A DNA stretch of 37,156 nt, taken from contig CANRJD010000009.1 in NCBI GenBank assembly GCA_947630815.1, positions 1 through 37,156 on the forward strand. Reading direction: 5' to 3'. The position numbers were made by a program, and so were the translations under genes. Of the stretch, positions 6,978 through 15,203 are shown one piece after another. The notes below the pieces were generated by a model that made no database searches, had not been told where the DNA came from, and was given only the letters and a program-made list of their open reading frames with translations. Position 1 is the stretch's first letter. Each line of letters opens with the position of its first letter. The stretch is from an uncultured Akkermansia sp. (lineage in GTDB: Bacteria; Verrucomicrobiota; Verrucomicrobiia; Verrucomicrobiales; Akkermansiaceae).

Positions 6978-8813
6978 ATGACCAAGAAATCATCTTCCAG
7001 AAAAATGACCGGAGCAGAAATCCTTGTGCAGAGTCTTGTGCGCGAGGGAGTAGAAGTCGTGTTCGCCTATCCGGGCGGCGCAAGCATGCCCATTCACCAG
7101 GCGTTGAGTCACGAGCCAAGTATTCGCACCATCCTGCCTCGCCACGAACAGGGAGGCGGTTTCGCGGCTGAAGGCTACGGGCGCGTGACGGGCAAAGTAG
7201 GCGTCTGCATGTCCACCTCCGGCCCTGGTGCGACCAACATGATTACCCCCATAGCGGACGCATTTATGGACTCCATTCCGCTTGTGGCAATTACCGCCCA
7301 AGTGGGCAAGCCTCTCATCGGCAGTTCCGCTTTTCAGGAAACTGACGTCTTCGGCATGACGGCTCCCATTGTCAAACACAGTTACTTGGTAACGAGTGTG
7401 GAGGACATCCCGCGCATCATTCGTGAAGCATTTTACATTGCGCGCACCGGTCGTCCCGGTCCGGTTGTCATCGATGTGCCCAAAAATTTCCAGGAGATGA
7501 GTATCGAGCCGGATTTTGATCAGCCGATGGATCTGCCCGGCTACAACCCGCAACTGCCTCTGCCGAAGGAGGAGCTTGACAAGGTGCTGCCGTTGCTGTT
7601 GGCGGCTAAACGCCCGGCTATCTACGCCGGTGGCGGAGTTGTGATAGCAGATGCGGCGGCAGAGTTGCGTGAGCTGGCGGAACGCTTGCAAATCCCCGTG
7701 GCCACCACCCTTATGGGAGTGGGGGCGATGCCGGAGACCCACCCGCTTTCCGTGCGCTGGCTGGGTATGCACGGTGCCGTGTATGCGAACAACACCGTGA
7801 ACGAGGCGGATGTCGTGCTGGCCATTGGTACGCGGTTTGATGATCGAGTGACCGGCGCGGTTAAGAGTTTCTGCGAACACGCGACACTCATCCACATCGA
7901 CTTTGATGCCGCCGAGCTCAACAAAAATAAGCGAGTGGGGCTCGCCATCCGCGCGGAAGCCAAGGCCGCACTCACCTACCTCAACGAACAGCTCGAGAAA
8001 CTTGGTCACCCGATCCGTGAATACTCTGCGAAGAACCGCCCCGAGTGGTTCTCCCTCATCGACACATGGAAGGAAAAATACCCCCTCGCTTACGAAAAAC
8101 GCGAACATGAAATTGCTCCGCAGCAGGTGGTGGAGGAGCTGTATAATCAGCTCAAGGGCAAGGACGCTATTATCTGCACCGGAGTGGGGCAGCACCAGAT
8201 GTTCGCCGGGCAATTCTACAAGTTCGAAAAGCCGCGCCGATTCTCCACCTCAGGCGGATTGGGATCCATGGGCTACGGCTTGCCGGCGGCGATGGGCGCC
8301 CATGTGGCTTACCCGAATCTGCCCGTGGTGAACATCGATGGCGACGGTTCCTTCCTCATGAATGTGCAGGAACTCGGCACGATCCACATTGAGCGCATGC
8401 CCATCAAGTGCATTATTCTGAATAACCAGCACCTCGGCATGGTCGTGCAGTGGGAAGACTTGAAGTACGACTCCAACCGTGCCAACACTTTCCTGGCTGA
8501 TCCACGCGTCGAATACGATCCCACTCACCACACCCCGGATATCATTTACCCGAACTTCCCCACGATCTGCGCCGGCTTTGGCATCACGTGCGAGCGCGTG
8601 GTGGAACCCGCTGAGCTCGCCCCGGCCATCGAGCGCATGCTTGCCTCTCCGGAGGCGTATGTGCTGGACGTGATGGTGCCGTACGATGTGCATGTGTTGC
8701 CGATGATTCCCGGCGGCATGAGCTACCGCGATGTGGTGCTGGAACGGATCGCCGGCGACGGCAAGGGACGCAAGGCGAGCGACCTGGGGCGCGAGATTCC
8801 CTCTGCCCTGTGA
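6978..8813 (+). CDS. ilvB: Acetolactate synthase large (catalytic) subunit
   Basis: The 611-aa enzyme condenses two pyruvates, or pyruvate and 2-oxobutyrate, in the first common step of valine, leucine and isoleucine synthesis. The N-terminal TPP domain contains the catalytic glutamate E57 in PRHEQGGGFAAEGYGR. The middle FAD-type domain follows (about 190-340). The C-terminal TPP domain has the metal-binding motif starting GDGSFLMN, with a second half near NNQHLGMVVQWE. The C-terminus PMIPGGMSYRDV is typical of biosynthetic AHAS. The regulatory subunit ilvN and reductoisomerase ilvC are not adjacent; the next genes encode unrelated DUF805 proteins. The start lies 42 nt after the -10 box, without a Shine-Dalgarno site. 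Confidence 0.95.
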   Translation: MTKKSSSRKMTGAEILVQSLVREGVEVVFAYPGGASMPIHQALSHEPSIRTILPRHEQGGGFAAEGYGRVTGKVGVCMSTSGPGATNMITPIADAFMDSIPLVAITAQVGKPLIGSSAFQETDVFGMTAPIVKHSYLVTSVEDIPRIIREAFYIARTGRPGPVVIDVPKNFQEMSIEPDFDQPMDLPGYNPQLPLPKEELDKVLPLLLAAKRPAIYAGGGVVIADAAAELRELAERLQIPVATTLMGVGAMPETHPLSVRWLGMHGAVYANNTVNEADVVLAIGTRFDDRVTGAVKSFCEHATLIHIDFDAAELNKNKRVGLAIRAEAKAALTYLNEQLEKLGHPIREYSAKNRPEWFSLIDTWKEKYPLAYEKREHEIAPQQVVEELYNQLKGKDAIICTGVGQHQMFAGQFYKFEKPRRFSTSGGLGSMGYGLPAAMGAHVAYPNLPVVNIDGDGSFLMNVQELGTIHIERMPIKCIILNNQHLGMVVQWEDLKYDSNRANTFLADPRVEYDPTHHTPDIIYPNFPTICAGFGITCERVVEPAELAPAIERMLASPEAYVLDVMVPYDVHVLPMIPGGMSYRDVVLERIAGDGKGRKASDLGREIPSAL

Positions 8814-8819
8814 GCCGTC

Positions 8820-9635
8820 ATGTTCTATTACCTCGATCCCGACCGCCATCCGCATGGCCCTCACTCGCGCGAGGAACTTGCGCAGTTGCTCGACGATGGT
8901 ACCCTGAGCGCTTCCACTCTCGTGGCAGCCAAGGGTGACGCCCATTGGGTGGCGCTGGACGCTTTCCTGCACCCGGAGCCTCCTCATGCAGCAAATGAGT
9001 TGAGTTTTTGGGGCACTTTGGAGCGCGCTTTTGCCGGTTATGCGACAGCAAAAGGACGTGCCACCCGCAAGGAATACTGGTGCTTCATGCTGATATTTGG
9101 CGTGTCGTGGCTTATTCTGGCGCTGACATTTGTGGCTCTGCTTGTTTCGTCCTTCGCACTTTCTGCTCTTGCAGTAAACACCGACGAGTTCAAGTCCGCT
9201 GTGGCGGCCGTTATACTTTTGTGTATCACTGCGGGTGCGGCATTGTTGCTGTTGCTCATGGCGCCCGGATTAGTAACGCTGCAGATCCGCCGCTTCCATG
9301 ACAGCGGGCTGAGCGGCTGGTGGGCTGCCGTACCCATTGTCCTTGAGGCACTGTCTCTATTTCTACCCTCGGTGGACGCCCTCTTCACCCACGCGGATGC
9401 CATCTCTGCGATATTCTTGCGTTTAAGAGATATCCTAAGCGGTGTTGCAGAGACGACGACTCTCCCCAAGGTCACAGGGTCAGGAGAGGGTTTCAGCATT
9501 CCGGATGAGTTTTACACGGTATTGCTCGTCCATTCTGAAATCTTTTTCCTGGTGATGCTCATCTTGTCCTTGCGCGATTCTCAACGCGGCACTAATAAGT
9601 ACGGTCCATCACTCAAATACCCTGACTCGCCATGA
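8820..9635 (+). CDS. GYF_2-DUF805 membrane protein (paralogue 1)
   Basis: This 271-aa protein has two modules. Residues 1-50 (MFYYLDPDRHPHGPHSREEL...) match the GYF_2 pattern, a small presumed protein-interaction domain. From about residue 65 follows a DUF805 membrane domain: GRATRKEYW, two or three hydrophobic helices, the RRFHDSGLSGWWA loop, further helices and the closing motif DSQRGTNKYGPS. DUF805 function is unknown. It starts 6 nt after ilvB and overlaps the next DUF805 gene by ATGA, so the cluster is probably read from the ilvB promoter. No link to branched-chain amino acids can be shown. Confidence 0.85.
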   Translation: MFYYLDPDRHPHGPHSREELAQLLDDGTLSASTLVAAKGDAHWVALDAFLHPEPPHAANELSFWGTLERAFAGYATAKGRATRKEYWCFMLIFGVSWLILALTFVALLVSSFALSALAVNTDEFKSAVAAVILLCITAGAALLLLLMAPGLVTLQIRRFHDSGLSGWWAAVPIVLEALSLFLPSVDALFTHADAISAIFLRLRDILSGVAETTTLPKVTGSGEGFSIPDEFYTVLLVHSEIFFLVMLILSLRDSQRGTNKYGPSLKYPDSP

Positions 9636-10342
9636 TGAATGAAGAACCTGCTTCTCCGGAGCAGCGTTGCCCCGTCTGTCGTGGTGCGATACCGCTCGGC
9701 GACCTGCCTGAAAAGTGTCCGCACTGCAGTCATCGCCTCGGCGCTACCCACGCCGGTTTTTTTGCGGATATGTTGCGTCCGTTCTTTCTGTACTTTACGA
9801 TACGGGGGCGTGCCACCCGCCGCGAGTACTGGAGTTTTTCGCTCACATTTGGTGTGCTGGACACCTTGCTCTCTATCTACTTTTCCGGAATGCTGATGAT
9901 TGCTCCTTTGATCGCACGATGCGAAAAGCCGAACAAGTTTGCCGACATTTTGCTGTGGGGAGGAGGAATCAGCGGGGCGCTGTGGCTGATGCTCTTTGTG
10001 CCGTACTGCACCGTCACGGCGAGACGTTTGCACGACATCAACTACAGCGCGTGGTGGGTGGGTGCGAGTGTGGTGATCAACTTCCTGACGTACGTGACAG
10101 TAGCTTTGATGATTGAAAAGATAGCGTTGGTTCTCGAACTGCCCCGGCTTCTCGACGGGGATCTCACGGGGCAAACCACGGCAGAATTGCCGGAGCGGGT
10201 CATTGCCCCTTGGAGGAGCCTTGCCGAAGTTCTCGGTTTGTTGGGGAATGCACTCGGCATCCTTATCTTCGTCTTCTGCCTGCTGGATTCTCAACGTGGC
10301 AGCAATAAGTATGGTCCATCATCTAAGTACCCCGAAACGTGA
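9632..10342 (+). CDS. Zinc-ribbon DUF805 membrane protein (paralogue 2)
   Basis: This 236-aa paralogue of the previous gene has a different N-terminus: a zinc ribbon with CPVC and CPHC knuckles (about residues 11-32) in place of GYF_2. The DUF805 part has GRATRREYW, the ARRLHDINYSAWW loop and the closing DSQRGSNKYGPS. Four or five hydrophobic segments indicate an inner-membrane protein with a cytoplasmic N-terminal ribbon. The start overlaps the previous stop (ATGA); the following ATG at 9635 is also possible. Confidence 0.85.
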   Translation: MMNEEPASPEQRCPVCRGAIPLGDLPEKCPHCSHRLGATHAGFFADMLRPFFLYFTIRGRATRREYWSFSLTFGVLDTLLSIYFSGMLMIAPLIARCEKPNKFADILLWGGGISGALWLMLFVPYCTVTARRLHDINYSAWWVGASVVINFLTYVTVALMIEKIALVLELPRLLDGDLTGQTTAELPERVIAPWRSLAEVLGLLGNALGILIFVFCLLDSQRGSNKYGPSSKYPET

Positions 10343-10347
10343 CTCCC

Positions 10348-11172
10348 ATGTACTATTATTTGGATACCCATCAAAAGCCAACAGGCCCTTTCACCCATGA
10401 AGAGCTGCGAAGCTTGCTGCAGAGGGGCATCATTTTCCCGGATACGCTCATTGCCCAAAAGGGGGCGGATACTTGGCAAAAATACGGCGAGGTGTTTCCG
10501 GATGAGGCTGCATGTTCTGATGATTTGCCGCCCATACCTGATGAGATGAAAAAGGCAACACATCCTGCCGGTCATTGCCCCAAATGCGGAGCTGAAATTT
10601 TAACGGAACGGGACGAACTGCCGCTGCGTTGTCCGACCTGTCAATTCCCACTGCGACCGGAAGAGGCGACGAACGTTGTATCCTGCTTGCGGCATAGCTT
10701 GGTGCAGTATGTGGGCATTCACGGACGGGCACGCCGGGCGGAGTTTCTCTGGTTCGTGCTTTTCTACATGGTGACGCTCGGCGCAGTATCGCAGTGTCTC
10801 CCGAGTTTATACGATTTGGCGAGTTTGCTGCTTATCATCCCAGCCATCACTCTGAGCGTGCGGCGCATGCACGATACGGGACGCTCCGGATGGTGCATCG
10901 CAGTGCCCCTCCTTCTTCAAATTGCCGGGGCGGGCATCTGCTTTGCAGGTGGGATAAGCACGATCATCAATGTGCTGCGCAGCGCGGATCAACTTGCTCC
11001 ACCGGTGGGGGCGATTTTTTCTCCGCTTTTGATTGCCGGATTGATCGTATGCGGCGTAGCTGTGTTGGCGGAGCTGTACTACTTCATTATCGCGATGTTT
11101 TGGGACTCGCAACGGGGACCGAATAAATATGGCCCCTCGCCCAAATACCCTCTCGCTAAACCTGAGGCGTGA
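10348..11172 (+). CDS. GYF_2-zinc ribbon-DUF805 membrane protein (paralogue 3)
   Basis: This 274-aa protein joins the modules of its two neighbours. GYF_2 is at residues 1-50 (MYYYLDTHQKPTGPFTHEEL), a zinc ribbon with CPKC and CPTC follows at about 72-96, and then DUF805 with GRARRAEFLW, VRRMHDTGRSGWC and DSQRGPNKYGPS. ATG 10348 aligns with the start of paralogue 1; an in-frame GTG lies at 10339. The 3' end overlaps the convergent aminomutase gene by 17 nt. All three paralogues are probably one transcript and may form a complex. Confidence 0.85.
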   Translation: MYYYLDTHQKPTGPFTHEELRSLLQRGIIFPDTLIAQKGADTWQKYGEVFPDEAACSDDLPPIPDEMKKATHPAGHCPKCGAEILTERDELPLRCPTCQFPLRPEEATNVVSCLRHSLVQYVGIHGRARRAEFLWFVLFYMVTLGAVSQCLPSLYDLASLLLIIPAITLSVRRMHDTGRSGWCIAVPLLLQIAGAGICFAGGISTIINVLRSADQLAPPVGAIFSPLLIAGLIVCGVAVLAELYYFIIAMFWDSQRGPNKYGPSPKYPLAKPEA

Positions 11173-12283
11173 CGGGGTATTCGTAAATACCACCGCGGAA
11201 ATTACGGAGAAGAAGACGTCCCGGTTCCTCCGCCACCACATAGTTCGGGTTGAGCGGTACCTTCCCGCCGCCGCCCGGCGCATCAATCACAAACTGAGGT
11301 ACGGCATAGCCGCTGGTGAATCCCCTGAGCGCCGAAATGATGTCGATGCCCTCCTGCGGGTGGGTGCGGAAATGCCGTGTCCCGACCACGGGGTCGCACT
11401 GGTAGAGGTAATACGGACGCACCCGGCATTGCAGCAAGCGATGCACCAGTGCGCGCTGCACCTCTGCGCTGTCATTCACCCCGCGCAGCAGCACGCTCTG
11501 ATTGCCCAGCGGAATGCCGCTGTCGGCCAGCATTCCCAGCGCGCGCTCGGCATCCTCGCCAAGCTCGTGCGGGTGGTTGCAATGGATGGAAATGAAGAGC
11601 GGCACGTGCCGATGCAACATGGCGCAAAGCGCCGGTGTGATGCGCTGCGGCAGCATGATAGGTACGCGCGTGCCGATGCGCAGAAACTCGATGTGCGATA
11701 TGCTTCTCAGTTCAGAAAGCATGGTATCCAGTCTCTCGTCGGTCAACAACAGCGGATCACCACCGGAGAGCAACACATCCCTCACCTCCGCGTGGTCGCG
11801 CAGATACTTCAGCGCTCCGTCCCAATCCAAATGCCAGCGCTCCCTCCCTTTGCCGGACACCATGCGGGCCCGCGTGCAGTAGCGGCAGTACGTGGCGCAG
11901 CGGTCCGTGCAGAGCAACAGCACGCGATCCGGGTATCGGTGCACGAGTCCCGGCACCTTTTCATCCTTTTGTTCTCCGCAGGGGTCAACCAGCTCTTCCG
12001 GATGAGACTCCAGCTCCTCCGGCAATGGGATGACCTGACGCCGCAGCGGGTCAGCTGCATTTGCCGGGTCGATCAGGCTTAAGAAGTGGGGAGTCACGCG
12101 AACGGCCAGTCTCTGCCCGACTTGTTGCAAAGCCGCTCGCTCCTGCAGAGTGAGCTGCAACACCCGCTCCAATTCCTCCGCCGTGCAGCAAGCGTGCCGC
12201 ATTTGCCAGGCTGCATCCTGCCACTGCTCGACAGTCGCTCCCCATTTTGCCGCAAGCGATGGCAACTTACCGTTTTCCTTCAT
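11156..12283 (-). CDS. kamA: Lysine 2,3-aminomutase family radical SAM/PLP enzyme
   Basis: The 375-aa protein has the radical SAM cluster motif C129-x3-C133-x2-C136 (CATYCRYC) and a C-terminal DAPGGGGKVPL motif, whose lysine holds pyridoxal phosphate in the KamA family. Known members convert L-lysine to beta-lysine, or isomerise lysine on elongation factor P (EpmB). It is longer than a typical EpmB and shorter than clostridial KamA, so catabolism, EF-P modification or osmolyte synthesis all remain possible. No epmA or lysine-fermentation gene is nearby. ATG 12283 follows a very good promoter; an upstream in-frame start at 12337 would lie before it. Confidence 0.9.
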   Translation of the reverse strand: MKENGKLPSLAAKWGATVEQWQDAAWQMRHACCTAEELERVLQLTLQERAALQQVGQRLAVRVTPHFLSLIDPANAADPLRRQVIPLPEELESHPEELVDPCGEQKDEKVPGLVHRYPDRVLLLCTDRCATYCRYCTRARMVSGKGRERWHLDWDGALKYLRDHAEVRDVLLSGGDPLLLTDERLDTMLSELRSISHIEFLRIGTRVPIMLPQRITPALCAMLHRHVPLFISIHCNHPHELGEDAERALGMLADSGIPLGNQSVLLRGVNDSAEVQRALVHRLLQCRVRPYYLYQCDPVVGTRHFRTHPQEGIDIISALRGFTSGYAVPQFVIDAPGGGGKVPLNPNYVVAEEPGRLLLRNFRGGIYEYPVTPQV

Positions 12284-12296
12284 ACCTGCAACCTTT

Positions 12297-12325
12297 ACCT
12301 TACATGCCAAATGCCGCTTTGTCAA
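12297..12325 (-). promoter_or_regulatory. Promoter of kamA
   Basis: Consensus TTGACA (12325-12320), a 17-nt spacer and TAAGGT (12302-12297) on the minus strand. ATG 12283 is 13 nt beyond the -10 box, leaving a leader of about 6 nt. Confidence 0.75.
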
Positions 12326-12343
12326 CGCACATGTCACGCCCGG

Positions 12344-12569
12344 GGCAAACGCATTAGAAAATGCGTTTGCCTATGTACGAGGTACGAAGTACGGTGTACG
12401 ATTGCGAAGTTCGCGCGCGTTGCGCGAGAATTTGGCGAACGAGAGGGCAGAGGTGCTTGGCTGCGCCTATGTACGATTGTTGTGATGATTTTTGGTACGT
12501 GTAAACAGTGACATTAGTCAATATGAGCATTTTCTCCGTTGATTGGCTTCTCTCAAATGCGTTTGGCAT
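12344..12569. repeat. Composite repeat: hairpin + GTACGA module joined to a partial body element
   Basis: A hairpin GGCAAACGCATT/AATGCGTTTGCC (12344-12371, loop AGAA) is followed by TATGTACGAGGTACGA, a spacer and a second GCCTATGTACGATT. At about 12477 this passes directly into a shortened, reverse-oriented body element ending in CTCTCAAATGCGTTTGG. It fills the gap between kamA and the ribbon-helix-helix gene; 12570-12669 holds nothing I can identify except a GGAGAG/CTCC hairpin. Confidence 0.82.
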
Positions 12570-12669
12570 TTACGAATTACGATGAAATTTCGTGTACGGA
12601 AATAAGCGCAATAAAGCAGTAGGAGAGTTTCTCCACTTTTCGACTCTATCCAAGTGCGGTTGTTCTGCT

Positions 12670-12897
12670 TTACGCCTGATCCGAGAAACGTATACCATCT
12701 CCCAAACCGTCCAAATGCTGCACCAAATCAAAAAGATTCAAACGCTGCATCTCACCGCGCTCTGCATAATCGAGGAACTCCTCCAGTGCGGCAGACAATA
12801 TACTCGTGCGCGTGTCGCTGTATTCCTCCTGCATGGCTTGCTGAAGTCGATTGAACTGCGCAGCGGTGCACCGAAATGTAATGGATCGTAGTTTCAT
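12670..12897 (-). CDS. Small ribbon-helix-helix-like DNA-binding protein
   Basis: The 75-aa protein starts MKLRSITFRCTAAQF. A short basic beta strand, then a helix (FNRLQQAMQEEY), a turn, and a second helix (TSILSAALEEFLDYAE) fit the CopG/Arc ribbon-helix-helix fold. The tail (about residues 50-75) is acidic. A promoter with a 9-nt gap to the ATG lies in front, and an inverted repeat sits inside that promoter, consistent with autorepression. It resembles an antitoxin, but no toxin gene follows on this strand. It is divergent from the AP2-like gene, with 107 nt between them. Confidence 0.65.
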   Translation of the reverse strand: MKLRSITFRCTAAQFNRLQQAMQEEYSDTRTSILSAALEEFLDYAERGEMQRLNLFDLVQHLDGLGDGIRFSDQA

Positions 12898-12906
12898 GAC
12901 TCGTCA

Positions 12907-12935
12907 AATCTACATGATGTGCCTCATGTTGGAAA
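12907..12935 (-). promoter_or_regulatory. Promoter with candidate operator, ribbon-helix-helix gene
   Basis: TTTCCA (12935-12930), a 17-nt spacer and TAGATT (12912-12907) on the minus strand. The inverted repeat ACATGA (12912-12917) and TCATGT (12924-12929) fills the spacer, where a bound dimer would block RNA polymerase. Confidence 0.55.
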
Positions 12936-12965
12936 GCATGTTGTAATGTATGATGACTAATATGG

Positions 12966-12994
12966 TTGTAATCAGAAAATGAAAAAGCTATAAT
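12966..12994 (+). promoter_or_regulatory. Promoter of the AP2-like gene
   Basis: TTGTAA (12966-12971), a 17-nt spacer and perfect TATAAT (12989-12994). The -10 box ends 10 nt before ATG 13005 and no Shine-Dalgarno site is present. Confidence 0.75.
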
Positions 12995-13004
12995 ACGCTC
13001 TGTT

Positions 13005-13316
13005 ATGCAAATTGATATCCATAAGCCGCGCAAAAACATTACTCGCTTCACCTACGAGTTCACCTCGTTTCAGGGATGGCGCGTCACTCTCTGCCGTCGG
13101 CAAGAGCATTTCACACGCTATTTCTCCGATAAACAATACGGTGGAGCGGAAGCGGCTTTGCATGCCGCTATCGAGGTGCTCGAGCACGTTAAACGCCGCC
13201 TGAGCGCTACCCCGGATGACCCGGCACGCGTTTTTGAGGAATGCCGTGATCTCATTCCGCGCGGCGACTATCCCACCGGTGTGCGTCCTCGCAAATGCTC
13301 CCGACCGGTGGCGTGA
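13005..13316 (+). CDS. Small AP2-like DNA-binding domain protein
   Basis: The 103-aa protein contains GWRVTLCRRQEHFTRYFSD, then KQYGGAEAALHAAIEV (residues about 23-62). This is the layout of the AP2/integrase-type DNA-binding domain: three short strands with basic residues, then FSDxxYGG and a long helix. Bacterial AP2 domains occur in phage integrases, homing endonucleases and small stand-alone proteins. This one has no catalytic domain. It is divergent from the ribbon-helix-helix gene and shares its 107-nt control region, so the two may regulate each other. DNA binding is inferred from the fold pattern; no target is known. Confidence 0.7.
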   Translation: MQIDIHKPRKNITRFTYEFTSFQGWRVTLCRRQEHFTRYFSDKQYGGAEAALHAAIEVLEHVKRRLSATPDDPARVFEECRDLIPRGDYPTGVRPRKCSRPVA

Positions 13317-13341
13317 CATGCATTTTGGGCAGATACGATTT

Positions 13342-13379
13342 CCCCATCTGCCTGCTCGCCGCTAGTCAGACAGATGGGG
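13342..13379. repeat. Inverted repeat between convergent genes
   Basis: Perfect 9-bp arms CCCCATCTG (13342-13350) and CAGATGGGG (13371-13379) with a 20-nt loop, just after the AP2-like gene and before the end of gadB. It may stop transcription from either side, but no T run follows on either strand. Confidence 0.45.
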
Positions 13380-13470
13380 GCCGACACCGCTTGCTCGAGG
13401 AGAAGACCACACCCCGCGCAGCGGTTTGTCGGACATTTCTCCCGGTGGGCGGCGCACGTGGCGCGTATCA

Positions 13471-14856
13471 TCAGGTGTGTTTGAAGGTCATTGCCTCTGA
13501 CTCTTTGAGATGGTGTGCCGATGTGTGCCGCACCAGGAAATCTATACTTCGCTTCATATCCCGCACCAGCAGGTTCGCCATATCTGCCGTAAAACCCTGA
13601 CGTATTATAATGCGCATTACCACGATATGCTGCACGTTGGCGGGCAGGCTGAAGGCCGGTACTTGCCAACCGCATTGCCGCAAACGATCGGATAATTCGT
13701 AGAGATTGTACCCGGGGTCATAGTCTTTCTTCATGGTAAAGCAGACGGCCGGTATGCCGGTCTTGGGGTTGCCGTTGGATAGAAAATCGAAATCGCCCAA
13801 CTTCGAAATCTCTTTTGCGAGGAGGCCTGCCACATCATAGGCAGCCTGGTGTATGCGCCGATATCCGTCCATGCCCAATCGCACAAAGTTGTAGTACTGC
13901 GCAATGACTTGTCCCGCAGGACGCGAAAAGTTGATGGCGATTGTAGGCACACGACCGCCCAGATAATTGACCGCAAAGGTGAGTTCTTCCGGGAGCTCGC
14001 TTTCATCCCGCCACACCACCCAACCGCAGCCCAGTGGTGCCAGTCCGTACTTATGCCCGCTGGAGGAGATGGACTTCACCCTCTTGAGACGAAAATCGAA
14101 AGGAATGCCGGGAGCTACGAAGGGCGCAAGAAAACCACCACTTGCCGCATCCACATGCACATCCACATCCGGTCCGCCCTTGCGCGCCAGCTTGTCGAGA
14201 GTCTTGCACACGTTCTCCGGGAATTCGTACTGACCGGTATAGGTCACCCCAAAAGTTGGTACGACGCAAATGGTGTTTTCATCCGCCAATTCGAGCACCT
14301 GCTGTTCGGTGAGACCGTATTGACCCGGGTTCATGGGGGCTTCCCGCAGCTCCACTCCCCAGTAACGACAGAATTTATGCCAGCATATCTGCACTGGCCC
14401 GCAAACCAAGTTCGGTTTATCGATGCTCTTGCCTGCTGCCAGTCGCCTTTTTTGCCACCGTTTCAGAGCCGCCAACCCACCGAGCATACACGCCTCGCTT
14501 GACCCTATGGTGGAGCAGCCTATGGGCTTCACATCTTTCGGCGCATTCCATAAATGGGCGATCATGCGCACGCAGCGTTGCTCAATTTCTGCGCATTGTG
14601 GATATTCATCCTTGTCGATCATATTCTTGCTGATGCTCAAATCCATGATCTTGCGCACTTGTTCATCATCCCACGTTTGGCAGAATGTCGCCAAATTCTG
14701 GCTCGAATTCCCATCCAGTAAGAGTTCATTTCTGATCAGCTGATAGGCATCCTCCGGCCGCATTGCCTTATCCCGCATATATTGCGTGGGCAATGGCTTT
14801 GCCACATCCTGAGCACCGAAGATACTCGTCGTGTCGTCGTCGTTTCTCGTTTTCAT
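13471..14856 (-). CDS. gadB: Glutamate decarboxylase (GadB type)
   Basis: This 461-aa PLP enzyme converts glutamate to GABA and CO2, consuming a proton. Long stretches match my memory of E. coli GadA/GadB, including [54 protein letters not shown] and [14 protein letters not shown]. The PLP lysine is K269 in SSSGHKYG. The protein ends FKHT, like the E. coli enzyme, whose penultimate histidine closes the active site at neutral pH. ATG 14856 gives the usual length; an in-frame TTG at 14955 would add 33 residues that run into repeat DNA. No gadC antiporter is in the window, and no clear promoter is visible. Confidence 0.95.
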   Translation of the reverse strand: MKTRNDDDTTSIFGAQDVAKPLPTQYMRDKAMRPEDAYQLIRNELLLDGNSSQNLATFCQTWDDEQVRKIMDLSISKNMIDKDEYPQCAEIEQRCVRMIAHLWNAPKDVKPIGCSTIGSSEACMLGGLAALKRWQKRRLAAGKSIDKPNLVCGPVQICWHKFCRYWGVELREAPMNPGQYGLTEQQVLELADENTICVVPTFGVTYTGQYEFPENVCKTLDKLARKGGPDVDVHVDAASGGFLAPFVAPGIPFDFRLKRVKSISSSGHKYGLAPLGCGWVVWRDESELPEELTFAVNYLGGRVPTIAINFSRPAGQVIAQYYNFVRLGMDGYRRIHQAAYDVAGLLAKEISKLGDFDFLSNGNPKTGIPAVCFTMKKDYDPGYNLYELSDRLRQCGWQVPAFSLPANVQHIVVMRIIIRQGFTADMANLLVRDMKRSIDFLVRHTSAHHLKESEAMTFKHT

Positions 14857-14931
14857 CGCGTGATGCAGGTGGGACTCGATCCACTCGTCTTCCTTCGCAA
14901 AAACAGTCAACTTTTCTGTCTGCGCTCTCCG

Positions 14932-15168
14932 GGCAACCCATTTGAGAGAAGTCAATCAGCAGAGAAAAGACTCATATTGGTCGATATCACCGTCTATACG
15001 TATCAAAAATCACGACAACAAGCACTCATCATGCTGATGGTTCTAAAGAAGCCCCCGCATATGTCGATGATTCGAAAAAATCTGCGCAATGCGCACGTTA
15101 TCAATAAATCGTATATCGTACATCGCACATAGTACATAGGCAAACGCATTTCCTAATGCGTTTGCCCT
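14932..15168 (+). repeat. Dispersed repeat, body element, copy 3
   Basis: This full-length plus-strand copy runs from a degraded GGCAA-type end with TTTGAGAGAAGTCAATC, through CTATACGTATCAAAAATC and GCGCACGTTATCAATAAATC, to the closing hairpin GGCAAACGCATT/AATGCGTTTGCC. It fills most of the 347-nt gap between gadB and rnc, and its end abuts the rnc promoter. Confidence 0.82.
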
Positions 15169-15196
15169 GGCTTATTTCTCACCTTTGTGCTATCAT
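15168..15196 (+). promoter_or_regulatory. Promoter of rnc
   Basis: Weak -35 TGGCTT (15168-15173), a 17-nt spacer and TATCAT (15191-15196), ending 7 nt before ATG 15204. A leaderless start is implied. The -35 box directly follows a repeat hairpin. Confidence 0.5.
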
Positions 15197-15203
15197 ACCC
15201 GTG

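Noticed and set aside
6990..8213. Long minus-strand ORF (407 aa) opposite ilvB
   Set aside because: It is the shadow of a highly conserved enzyme gene with unmistakable motifs on the plus strand.
12670..12897. Toxin-antitoxin module
   Set aside because: The ribbon-helix-helix protein looks like an antitoxin, but no toxin-sized gene follows on its strand; the AP2-like neighbour is divergent and does not resemble a toxin.
13268..13471. Minus-strand 67-aa ORF with four spaced cysteines, starting at the gadB stop (TGATG overlap)
   Set aside because: It runs antisense into the AP2-like gene, no family is recognisable, and the inverted repeat at 13342-13379 lies inside it. Possible but unsupported.
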